This document shows positions 1 to 7,687 of a stretch of 15,476 bases of DNA, one piece after another; within the stretch, counting starts at the first letter, position 1, and every line of letters starts with the position of its first letter. Under the pieces are notes generated by a model. The model did not search any database and had not been told where the DNA came from. It saw only the letters and a list, made by a program, of their open reading frames with translations. The position numbers and the translations under genes are program-made. The stretch is from Diplocarpon mali. Lineage: Eukaryota; Ascomycota; Leotiomycetes; Helotiales; Drepanopezizaceae. The stretch covers positions 1-15,476 of the forward strand of contig JAENRP010000606.1 in the NCBI GenBank assembly GCA_024741835.1, written 5' to 3'.

Positions 1-731
1 GTTAGGAATCAAGCCTCCTAAGTCTCCAAGTTCTTCAACTACTACTATTACTTACTACTCAATACTACCTTATACTCTCTTTACCATATCGGCCAGCCCT
101 CATATTTCACAAGCGGTAACGTTAATACAATTTAAAAGGCAGCTTAAATCCTATCTAAGGAGACTTAAATATAAATCTCTATAGTCTTAAAGACTTAAAA
201 TGCCCTTTAGCTAGCTTAGCTAAACGAAGCTTATACCCTCTATTATAGTATCGACCTTGCGAATACCTAATAAGCTATAAGTACCTTAAAATCTATCTAA
301 TATTAATAACTGATTATTCGCAAGATCTATTGCGCGCTATTTAAGGCAATAATACTACCTTTAGGCATTTTAAGACTTAAGGCGCTAAGGTACTCGGCTC
401 CCTTTAATATATAAAATTGCTATCTAGCTTAGCTAAAGGCCGCTCTTAGGCTCCCTTTAATAATATCTACCGCTAAAAAGCCAAGGGTAGATAAGTGCCT
501 TTTAAAGGCTCTTTAAAAGGTAGGGATTTAGATCTTAATAATTTAAATAAACCTAATCTAGTAAAGATCGCGGCCGCTTTCGCTTAAGTATAAGCTTAAG
601 AGGAATAGGCCAACTTAGTTGCTATTTTAAGTAGTAAGGCCTTTAGGACTTAAGCAGCTAGGGAACTACGCCTTAGAAATCCTAGTGCTTAAGATAAGTG
701 CTTATTAAGGGTAGAATCGTTAGTAGATCAT
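1..731. other. Unassigned RIP-mutated sequence, no recognised gene
   Basis: I recognise no gene family with confidence. The base composition is RIP-like (TpA-rich, CpA-poor), so this is probably old repeat DNA. Two plus-strand frames read as degraded protein in which most stops are TAA or TAG. One is best over about 100-310 (starting YFTSGNVNTI, then a Gln/Leu-rich helical stretch). The other is best over about 310-731 (contains NNTTFRHFKT and later KIAAAFA). Together they could be one gene with a frameshift, but minus-strand frames look almost as plausible, so strand is not settled. A faint resemblance of the first stretch to the C-terminal tails of Pogo/Fot1-type transposases is an impression only. 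The segment stops where the proposed Copia-1 LTR begins, so it may be the target that Copia-1 entered. Confidence 0.4.
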
Positions 732-920
732 TGTTTTTAATAATATAATAATTGCTACTTTACTATAATCTCCTTCTTAAGTACTACTTAAGTAATAAAA
801 AAAATGCAAGTACTCGCAAGTAAGTAAGAAAAAGATAAAAGAAGGTAGTAATAATAAGTATAGGAATATATCTTATAGTAAAATAAAAAAATTGCTAATA
901 GCTTGCAATTAAAAATATCA
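732..920 (-). repeat. Proposed 3' LTR of Copia-1
   Basis: Downstream of the Copia-1 pol stop (954-956) a 189-bp segment begins TGTTTTTAAT at 732 and ends ATTAAAAATATCA at 920. These make an imperfect terminal inverted repeat with TG...CA ends, as LTRs have. The length is similar to the proposed 224-bp LTR of Copia-2. Against it: no purine-rich tract directly abuts 920 on the minus strand (the nearest, AAAAAGG, is about 20 bp away), and the partner LTR is not in the window. The ends are a guess. Confidence 0.3.
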
Positions 921-953
921 GATATCGTTAATCTAAGACCTTTTTAAGTCTAA

Positions 954-1262
954 TTATACCCTAATAGGCCTTTATACCTATCCCTCCTTTTTAATAGTTA
1001 TTAAATTAGTATCTACTAGCTATTAAAGGGCCTGATTTAGATTGGCTTTTATTATAGTATCAGCGGGATTATTAGCGCTATTAATCTAATATATCTCTAT
1101 AAGCTCCCTATTCTTATACGATTATCAAATAGCTATTATATCGATTATTAATCGTTTCTCCTTTATAGTACCTAATTTGATAATACACTTTTATAAGGAA
1201 AGGGAATCTATATATATAATAATAAAGAGGTGGGATAGACTTAGCTTAGCTATTATTATATC
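954..1262 (-). pseudogene. Copia-1 pol, RNase H C-terminal part and stop
   Basis: The minus-strand frame ending at the TAA on 956-954 carries the end of a copia RNase H. Visible motifs, in order, are YIDSLSL, KLGTIKEKRLIIDI, SYKNRELIEI, NSANNPADT and LVDTN. These match the usual copia end (TDS-L, KLGT-KEKRL-IDI, E-R-INS-DNPAD). The stops inside are TAA, TAG and TGA at sites expected to hold Trp, Gln or Arg codons, which is RIP damage. At 1258-1262 the frame runs directly into the Gypsy-1 target duplication and resumes at 7683 in the correct codon phase. It is not functional. Confidence 0.85.
1258..1262. repeat. Target-site duplication of Gypsy-1, left copy (ATATC)
   Basis: The five bases directly left of the left LTR are ATATC, identical to the five bases directly right of the right LTR (7683-7687). 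A 5-bp duplication is typical of Ty3/gypsy integrases. It fixes the insertion point inside the Copia-1 RNase H codons. Confidence 0.9.
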
Positions 1263-1505
1263 TGTGACCACTCTGTGTATATAGAAAGCAGGGTCACGTC
1301 CACGAGGGCAATTATATGACCGAGTCAAAACCTTTAGAGCAATCAACTTAGAATCAATAATTAAAGAAGCCAGTTGATAATAAGGGAGCACTGCTATATA
1401 TATAAGAAGGCGGCGGGTAGCGCTGGTAAAGGAAGGTATAAGAATATATAGGTCCCCGGGATCTTAGAATATATAATAAAGGCAAAGATATATAGGTTCG
1501 TTATA
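1263..1505 (-). repeat. Left LTR of Gypsy-1 (3' LTR)
   Basis: This 243-bp LTR is the same length as the copy at 7440-7682. By hand count the two differ at about 36 positions, nearly all C/T or G/A and one apparent transversion. The outer part of this copy (1263 to about 1455) keeps the G/C state at nearly all differing sites, starting TGTGACCACTC. The inner end (about 1465-1505) is AT-converted and ends GTTATA where the other copy ends GTCACA. LTRs normally carry the promoter and polyadenylation signals; I could not identify these here. Confidence 0.95.
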
Positions 1506-1508
1506 TTA

Positions 1509-1519
1509 CTCCTCCTTTT
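1509..1519 (-). other. Polypurine tract of Gypsy-1
   Basis: On the minus strand AAAAGGAGGAG lies three bases before the 3' LTR. A purine tract at this place primes plus-strand DNA synthesis in LTR retrotransposons. It is also coding: it specifies the last residues of pol (FFQKEE), whose stop codon touches the LTR. Confidence 0.75.
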
Positions 1520-1649
1520 GAAAAAAGCTCGCCTTTAAGCGTTTGTCTATTTCTTAACTATTGTTTAAATAGTTATAGTCGTTGATACTATTAGAGTATG
1601 CTTTTAGCTATAAGTTAATATTCTTTAAAGGACTAGGGAGTTCTAAGTT

Positions 1650-1806
1650 CTTTAAATGAAAATTATATAGCTTAATTAGGGTATACTTGAAATCCGATGC
1701 GTTATACTACGCTAGATCGATATCGCGATTTAGCTATAAAGCTCTATATTCTAAGGCTCCTTTCTTTTTTCGTATAGCAAGGAGATCCTTAACTTCGAAT
1801 TCATTA
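1650..1806 (-). other. Chromodomain-like tail of Gypsy-1 integrase
   Basis: Near the end of pol the frame reads NEFEVKDLLAIRKKKGALEY, then a short loop and a stop at a probable Trp, followed by YNASDFKY and LYNFHLKN. The pattern E-F/Y-E-V, I/L, a basic turn, L-E-Y, Trp, and a helix resembles chromodomains at the C-terminus of chromovirus integrases. In that family these can steer integration toward marked chromatin. The aromatic cage cannot be fully judged because the Trp positions are stops. The identification rests on position and pattern. Confidence 0.6.
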
Positions 1807-2359
1807 TCACTTATAATATTAATCGATAGCAGAGGTTCGACTACTTATCTTAGCAAAGGGTTGTTAGAAGTCTTACGCAAGCATTAAAGGTAGAATATAT
1901 TATATACCTTTATAGAGTTAGGTAGCTTAAGCTTATATAAGCTAAAGACTTTGTCTATAACGTCAAAAGGGCTATTAGTAGGGAAATCTAGCTTCTTTAA
2001 TAGTCGCTATATTAGGAATAGCCGCATATCCAACTAGACTTAGTCTCTAAGGCCGAAATCAATAAGTCGATAAAAGCGGTTAGCTTGCTTAGCGTTACGC
2101 TTCTACGCGTGCTGCAGGTGCGAGGTCGCAAGCTTCTATGCTTTATAATAGCGCGCAGTATAATATAGCGCGTCTTATCAATTGATTTTAGTAAAAGGAA
2201 GCTTGCTATTAGGAATATTAAGCTTCTAATCCCAGTTGGTATAGGAGGTATAGCTATAGACGACCTCAAAGGGAGTAAGGCCGCCGAGGGAGTCGTATAG
2301 CAACGTCAGTTGGGCGTAGTCTATTATAGGGAGGAATTCCGATTAATCGTCTTAATAGT

Positions 2360-2960
2360 AGCTAATGAATAGATAAAGGCGCTTTTGTAAGTATTGATTA
2401 TAGATTTTAATTTGACTATCTATCTTTAAGTAGTTGGCTATAGATAGTTATAGTTTCGTATTAAGAATCGTATTAAGCTGGTTTTAAAATGAAGAGATAT
2501 ATTAAGGACCTTAGTCAGATGTGATTATATAAGGTGCGCTAAAGTACTTAAGAATATAGTAAATGTATAACTTAGCGGTTTCTCTTATATCGATCTTCTT
2601 ATTATAAGGGATGGAAATAGCTTACTTACTAAAACGGTCTATAATAACAAAGACATTATTATAACTATGCTTATTAGTATTAGTAGATATATAGTCTATA
2701 TTAATATACTCCTATAGGCGAGTAGGGATCGGCAAAGGTTATAGTAAACTTAGCTTTTTATTATATAAGACCGACGAACGACGATAGGTATAATAGTTGC
2801 GATAATACTACTTAATATAAGAGGAGATACTATGCTAATAGTATTAATTAGAAAGCAGCTAGTACGTTTTCGATATAGAAGGGTGCGCGGTTAAAACGTT
2901 ATTATATACTTCTCTAATAAGAAGGGTTTATAGGTAGTCTATATCAGGTACTATAAGACG
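2360..2960 (-). other. Gypsy-1 integrase zinc region and catalytic core
   Basis: The zinc region reads KxYYRNYYTYRRSS, where the two Cys of the C-x2-C pair appear as Tyr (TGY to TAY). The core starts EYINIDYIST with the first catalytic Asp (2694-2696) and has the second Asp in TSDxGP (2514-2516). The third acidic residue lies in the segment normally ending G-Q-T-E and is now Lys (AAA at 2406-2408). The spacing from second Asp to this Lys is 36 codons, exactly the D,D-35-E spacing of retroviral-type integrases. Glu to Lys is the expected G-to-A change of RIP, so the enzyme is inactive. Confidence 0.88.
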
Positions 2961-3349
2961 ATCCTTGTATAGAAGGAGATCTCCTTCTATAGAGTATTTG
3001 CTCGCTTATAGTAGGTTGGTATTCTTATCTCTTAATATAGCTTTATAAGATAGGAGCTTAGTGTTTTCTAAAGCTAGAGCTACCTTAAGATCGGAATCTA
3101 AGGGTAAAAGAGTATTTTACGCATTAGTGCTATATAAGGCTTATAAGCGGAGAGCGTATAGATTAGGTAAGGTTCTATTAGCCTTAAGGACCTGATCTAT
3201 AATGTAAAAGGTAAGAGAGAGGTCCGCGACTTTTAAAACAAATTCGTTATACTAGCTAAGGGGGCGTAGCTATTTAGAAAGGAGTTAAGGGTCGATTTGG
3301 TCTAGTTATAGCAAAGTGCGCATACTATACTAGGAGCGTTTCTTACTAT

Positions 3350-3745
3350 TCTAATCATTTAATTCGTCGATGCGCTTAGTAAAGGCGTCGGCTAAGGGGT
3401 TTTAGGAGCCTAATTGGTATAAGATAATAAAGTTATAATTGGTAAGAAGCTTAGCCTAGTAGGCTTAGCGTAAATTAAGATCTTTGCTAAATATAAAGTA
3501 CTTTAGCGCCTTATGATTAGTATAGACCTTGATCTTATAAGGTGATCCTGCGAGCTTAAGGCGGAAGTATTTAAACGAATAAATAATCGCTAGCATTTCT
3601 TTATTATAGATAGTATAATTAAGCTCGGCAGGGGCTATGGTCTTATTATAATAAGCAACTGGGAGCCAATCGTCTCTATATAATTAGGAAAGGACCGATG
3701 CGATAACTCTATTAAAGGCATTAGTCTCTAAAAGATAAGGCAGCT
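3350..3745 (-). other. Gypsy-1 RNase H domain
   Basis: The frame shows ETNAFNRVIASVLS, then PAELNYTIYNKEMLAI, FKYFRLKLAGSPYKIKVYTN, HKALKYF, LNLR, and NPLADAFTKR. This is the standard Ty3/gypsy RNase H series (E-x-D-A-S-x2, NY-x-x-YDKE, V-x-TDH-x-x-L, N-x-x-ADALSR). Asp residues in TDA, YDKE and YTDH have become Asn. It follows RT directly in the same frame. Confidence 0.88.
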
Positions 3746-4009
3746 CCTAGTAGTAGTATTAGAGCACTAGGGCTATAATAAGAGCTTATTATAAAAGAAG
3801 GAAAGAGTGCTTACACTTAAAGGAAAAGATAAAAGGAATATTGTTTTTTATAAGTTCTATTAAGGGCTTGGCTTTTATACTATAGTCCTTAATAAAACGA
3901 TAATAGAAATTGCAAAAACTAAGGAATGACTGAATACCTTTAATAGTTGAAGGGTACTTTCAATTGGTAATAATAGATACCTTTTCTAAGTCTACCTCTA
4001 ACCCTTCTA

Positions 4010-4600
4010 TTAAGATAATGAATCTGAGATATTTTATACGCGTGATATTGAATTCGCATTTCTTTAAGTCTACTTAAAGACCTACGTCAATCAGGCGTTA
4101 GAGCACCTTTTTAATATAGATCTTATAGTTGAGCAGGTTAGATAAATAAATTAAGATATTGTCGAAGTACGTAGTATAAAAATCGTTAAGATAATTGAAA
4201 AGGACATCGTTTATATAGCGTTAGTATATAGCTAGACCGTTAGTAAGGCCAAATAGTAGCACCTTACACTTATATATTCTATAGCGCGTTCTAAATGTTA
4301 TCAATTCTTTAGAATCTGGATCTATGCATATATAGTGAAAAGCTTGCTATATATTAAGCTTTATAAAGATCTTAGCGCTAGAGAGATAGGCTAAGGTCTT
4401 ATCAATTAGCGGAAGAGGGTATCGATCTTTGCAAGTTAGTGCATTAAGAGCTTAATAATCTATATAAAGGCGTAGAGAGCCGTCGGGTTTTTTAATAAAA
4501 AGGATCGGAGTAGTATAAGGTATAGAGGATGCTTTAATAAACCCTTTATTAAGGTTGTCGATAAGGTAAGCTTTAATAGCTTTTAGCTTTAGGATTGATA
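4010..4600 (-). other. Gypsy-1 reverse transcriptase domain
   Basis: In order the frame reads KAYLIDNLNKGFIKASSIPY, TTPILFIKKPDGSLRLYIDY, ALNALTCKDRYPLPLID, IFIKLNI, TFRTRY, FGLTNGLA, YINDVLFNYLNDF, YFDNILIY and KCEFNITRIKYL. This is the full Ty3/gypsy RT motif series. The first catalytic Asp (K-L-D-I) is Asn and the Y-L-D-D box is YFDN (4158-4169), so polymerase activity is lost through G-to-A changes. Most other positions are still easy to read. Confidence 0.93.
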
Positions 4601-5439
4601 TTTTATATAATAAGGAATACTTTAAGGCCTTCTTAGCGTTCTCTCTTAAATCGATCTTATAGTTGTAAGGGCGATAAGGAAGAAGCTAGTTGCTAGCAGA
4701 TTTACTAAAGGCTAAAGCATATTCACTATAGACTTAAGGAATAGGAGGTTCTTACACTAGCTCAGAGAGGCTAATAGAGAAAGAGGCAATAGATATAATA
4801 CCTTCTTTGTACTTCTTTAAGAGGTTATGCCGATCGCTAGTTTTATATAGTATAAAAGAAGACCTATAGATCAATAAGTCAATTTTATATAAGGAAGTTG
4901 TAAAAATCTCTACTTGCTTCCGATTTTTTACAATCATATAAAAGGCATAGGCCGATATATAGTGCAAATTCACTTAAGGTAAGGAGGGTAATACCTTCTT
5001 CCTTTAAAATCGGGATAGCTTATAAGAATTGATAGCAATAGGCGTTTTGATAGCAAATAGGAAGGAATCGGTTAGAGGCCTTAGTATAAAGCGTAAGAGG
5101 CGTACGAGCTTCTGATTATAAGAGGCATCGTATGCTTTAAACGTTACTTGCTTTATAAGAGGGAGAGCTACTATATTGCTAAGCACTCTAAGGCCTTAAA
5201 CTCTTTAGTCTAAAGTTTCCTATCTTTACTATATTAAAGAGGTAAGAGAAGGTATTATAAAAGGGTCTTTATCTAAGCTGGAAATACGTAAATCTATCGA
5301 AGCTAGCTGAGTAGCTAGCGAGGCAGGGAGCGAGGCGCTAATTTATTAATCTATAGCAGCATCTTAGCGCTTAGCATCTTATTAATAGCGTAGGTTAACT
5401 AGATCTTATCGAAGGTCGATCAGTTTAGTATTCTTTATA

Positions 5440-5900
5440 TATATAATCGTTAATAGGTAGGAAGGGGGCCAAATTAGCTTACGGCTTATAACGTCGATTT
5501 GCATATAATATTCTTCGAACTAGCATCGCTTAATAATTATACTATAGTTTCTAAGGTTTATAATAAGAAAAGGAGTATAAGATTGCAAACGATTATCAAT
5601 TATAAGGTTTAAAAATATATAATAAATGACTATAGTTCCCTATATACTATTATATCCTTTAATAGGGAATAGGATAGGTAGTCGGTAGAAAATAGGCTAA
5701 AGAAATTCAAAAAGAGATTTGATTAAGGAAAAATCGATTAATATATAACTGTTAGCTTTTATATTAAGAAGTATAGATACCTTATAGAATAGGCCATTCT
5801 TAATAAGCTTAACTATAGTAGTTAGAGCTTTGCTACTAAGGAGTTTTATTAGGTTAAGGTATTGCATATCTTTAAAGAGGCCTAAAAAGGAGGCTTTGCC
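5440..5900 (-). other. Gypsy-1 aspartic protease domain
   Basis: After the gag overlap the frame reads GKASFLGLFKD, ALTTIVKLIKNGLFYKVSIL, then the site where D-T-G-A is expected, which is now NIKA (5754-5765). Further on are NLRNYSIIIKRC and DVISRKLIWP, matching the second half of retroelement proteases (LG-x-x-x-x-I-G-R-x-W and L-x-WP). Asp to Asn, Thr to Ile and Gly to Lys are all C-to-T or G-to-A changes. Confidence 0.75.
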
Positions 5901-6004
5901 TAAGCCCTTCCTTTTCCCTTCGAATCAACCTTTAGCTAGTTATTAAGATCAATTAATAGTTTATTATTAGGGACGTCTATTAAATTAACCTTAAGCTCGT
6001 TAAT

Positions 6005-7219
6005 TCAAGGGGAAGGCGATAAGAAGCGTTAAACGTTAGAGGAAGAGGCAGGAGGGGTCGACCTGCCTGGAGCGCCTTAGCTACTATAGGAGTATTGCAT
6101 AAGGCTAAGCGAAAGGGAGCGTTGATTATAGTAATAGTAGTTATCATAGCTTGCCTTAGGGGCTTGGTAGGACCTATTGTTATTAGGAAGGTAAGCTTTT
6201 TAACCGGTCTTTGAAGCGGTAGGAATGGAATAGCATAAAGGGGTTACTATTAAAGAGGGGGTAGCCGAGTATAAGGTTTCCTTAGCATAGATGCTAGTAT
6301 CTTCTAATTAGATGGCTTCTACCTACTCTTTAAGAGTTTTCGTACGTCCCTATTGCTAATAAAGTCGCATATAAATACGTACTATTATTTTTTCGCAAAG
6401 GGCGCTTTAAAGGCGGTATTTATTAGTAGTCTTAGCGATAGAAGCAAGTCGACTAAACTTAAGGTAGAATTCCTAAAACGGCTATTTATAAGTTATATAG
6501 AGCTTTTGGAAGTCGAGCTTAGCATTATCTTATTCTATAAGATTAGTAAGGAAATCTATAAGCTCTTTAATTAGCTGCTTAAGAGGGGTAGAGTCTCGAT
6601 AGTCTTAAACCTTAGGCGTAAAGAAGTCGCGCGCAATACCTTCCGTCTGATTAAGGATATAGTTCTTAATCAAGCGTTCTAAGGAAAAGTAAGTATAATA
6701 GTTATCTAAGTTATTAAAGATTCGAGATTCCTATAACTTAGCCTAATATTCCTTTTTATTTAATAGTTTTTTAATAAGGTAAGGTACCTTATCAATTCGA
6801 GGACATCTACTAATAGAGGGAGCTATAGAAGCTTAGAGGTCAGGAGTACTGGCTGGAGTAGAAAATCGTACTTGCTAGCAAAGGAAATGATCTTCTTCGA
6901 CTAAGGGGATTAGAGTTTAGGTTTATTATAGCATTAAAGAAGAGGGAGAAGCAGCAGCAGCAGCGCTCGACGCGCAAGGAGTTTAAGAGTCTCGCTTTAC
7001 CAAAGCTCGTTTAAGCTCCTGTATTCGTTCGAAGAGCTTAGCTATTATTAGATTATTATTAGCTTAGGGTGCTAGAGCTAAAGCTAAAGTAGCAACAAGA
7101 GTTGGAACAGTAGCGGCTATTTGCTTCTTTATCTATAGTTGAGAAAGGGGTTCTTCGGCTTCTTCCTTAGAGCTTTTAAAAGCAGCTAGGCTATAAAGAG
7201 GAGCGTCGGATCTTTTCAT
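6005..7219 (-). pseudogene. Gypsy-1 gag pseudogene
   Basis: The start is taken at the ATG on 7219-7217 (MKRSDAPLYSLAAFKSSKEE), 220 bp inside the element from the 5' LTR. The frame continues with a Lys/Glu-rich and Ala-rich N-terminal region, including a five-Ala run from a short GCT repeat (plus strand GCAGCAGCAGCAGCG, about 6952-6966). A capsid-like part follows: DKVPYLIKKLLNKKEY, FNNLDNYYTYFSLERLIKNY, PLKQLIKELIDFLTNLIE, KTLKE. Stops are mostly TAA or TAG. A TGA at 6007-6005 is taken as the end, but could itself be a mutated CGA. I could not place a clear zinc knuckle. Gag would form the particle shell. Pol follows in the -1 frame. Confidence 0.82.
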
Positions 7220-7401
7220 TTTACTAGATCGACTAAACGCAGAGGCATCTTTGTCGATAAGAGAGGAGGAGGTAGTACCTTTAAGCGGTTGTCTTATAGT
7301 TAGAGCTATTCTTTAGTATAAACTGGTATAGGCCTTCTTTCTATTTGCGGCAGTAGTATGCTTAGCGTAGAAAGGAATCTATAAGGAGGTTTCGAAAGTT
7401 T

Positions 7402-7421
7402 ACTATCGTTTTAGCGATAGT
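7402..7421 (-). other. Short perfect hairpin in the Gypsy-1 leader
   Basis: ACTATCG (7402-7408) and CGATAGT (7415-7421) are perfectly complementary around a 6-base loop. They lie about 20 bp downstream of the 5' LTR on the element's own strand, in the untranslated leader between the primer-binding region and gag. Leader hairpins are common in retroelement RNAs, but AT-rich RIP sequence makes chance hairpins easy. Confidence 0.3.
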
Positions 7422-7439
7422 ATAAAGAGTTATTAATAA

Positions 7440-7682
7440 TATAACTACTCTATATATATAGAAAGCAAGGTTATATCTATAAGGGCAATTATATAACTGA
7501 GTTAAAACCTTTAAAGCAATTAACTTAGAATCAACAACTAAAGAAGCCAGTTGATAATAAGGGAGCATTACTATATATATAAGAAGGCGGTAGGTAGCGC
7601 TAGTAAAGGAAGGTATAAGAATATATAGGTCCCCGGGATACTAGAACACGTGACAAAGGCAAAGACATGCAGGTTCGTCACA
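7440..7682 (-). repeat. Right LTR of Gypsy-1 (5' LTR)
   Basis: This 243-bp partner of the left LTR would be the promoter-bearing 5' LTR on the minus strand. The outer end (about 7642-7682) keeps the G/C-rich state (ACACGTGAC, GACATGCAGG, GTCACA). The inner part (7440 to about 7640) is AT-converted, starting TATAACTACTC where the left copy has TGTGACCACTC. The retention pattern is therefore the mirror image of the left LTR. It is followed directly by the target duplication ATATC. Confidence 0.95.
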
Positions 7683-7687
7683 ATATC
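7683..7687. repeat. Target-site duplication of Gypsy-1, right copy (ATATC)
   Basis: ATATC follows directly after the right LTR and is identical to 1258-1262. The Copia-1 coding frame ends here and resumes at 1257 on the minus strand. Confidence 0.9.

Larger units (their letters stand above)
1506..6050 (-). pseudogene. Gypsy-1 pol pseudogene (protease-RT-RNase H-integrase-chromodomain)
   Basis: One minus-strand frame holds the whole pol and ends with TAA at 1508-1506, directly against the LTR. The upstream limit is approximate because the start of pol overlaps the end of gag in the -1 frame. Domains in order: aspartic protease (about 5900-5440), RT (about 4600-4010), RNase H (about 3745-3350), integrase zinc region and core (about 2960-2360), integrase C-terminal region, and a chromodomain-like segment (about 1806-1650). 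Stops are scattered throughout, nearly all TAA or TAG where Gln or Trp is expected. Pol is shifted -1 relative to gag, so the ancestor probably made Gag-Pol by frameshifting or an equivalent mechanism. No part can be functional. Confidence 0.93.
1263..7682 (-). mobile_element. Gypsy-1: complete RIP-degraded Ty3/gypsy retrotransposon
   Basis: This is a full-length 6420-bp element on the minus strand. It has 243-bp LTRs at both ends (1263-1505 and 7440-7682), TGTGAC...GTCACA termini (each terminus best kept in a different LTR), a perfect 5-bp target duplication, gag at 7219-6005, and pol running down to 1506. The pol domain order protease, RT, RNase H, integrase, chromodomain-like tail is that of the chromovirus branch of Ty3/gypsy. 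The RIP stops and loss of catalytic residues make it dead. Frame phase is constant from the protease (5754) through RT (4158) and integrase (2406) to the stop (1506), so coding damage is almost entirely substitution. It is nested in Copia-1. Confidence 0.95.

Noticed and set aside
1191..1391. Small minus-strand open frame crossing the left LTR
   Set aside because: It is an accidental fusion of LTR sequence with Copia-1 RNase H codons. The matching frame at 7362-7568 starts in the right LTR and shares only the LTR part.
1687..1887. Plus-strand open frame
   Set aside because: It is antisense to the chromodomain-like tail and integrase end of Gypsy-1; the minus strand carries the recognisable protein.
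2012..2269. Minus-strand open frame of 85 codons
   Set aside because: It is out of phase with Gypsy-1 pol. The pol frame in this stretch reads as the integrase C-terminal region.
6353..6574. Plus-strand open frame
   Set aside because: It is antisense to Gypsy-1 gag, whose capsid-like frame is on the minus strand.
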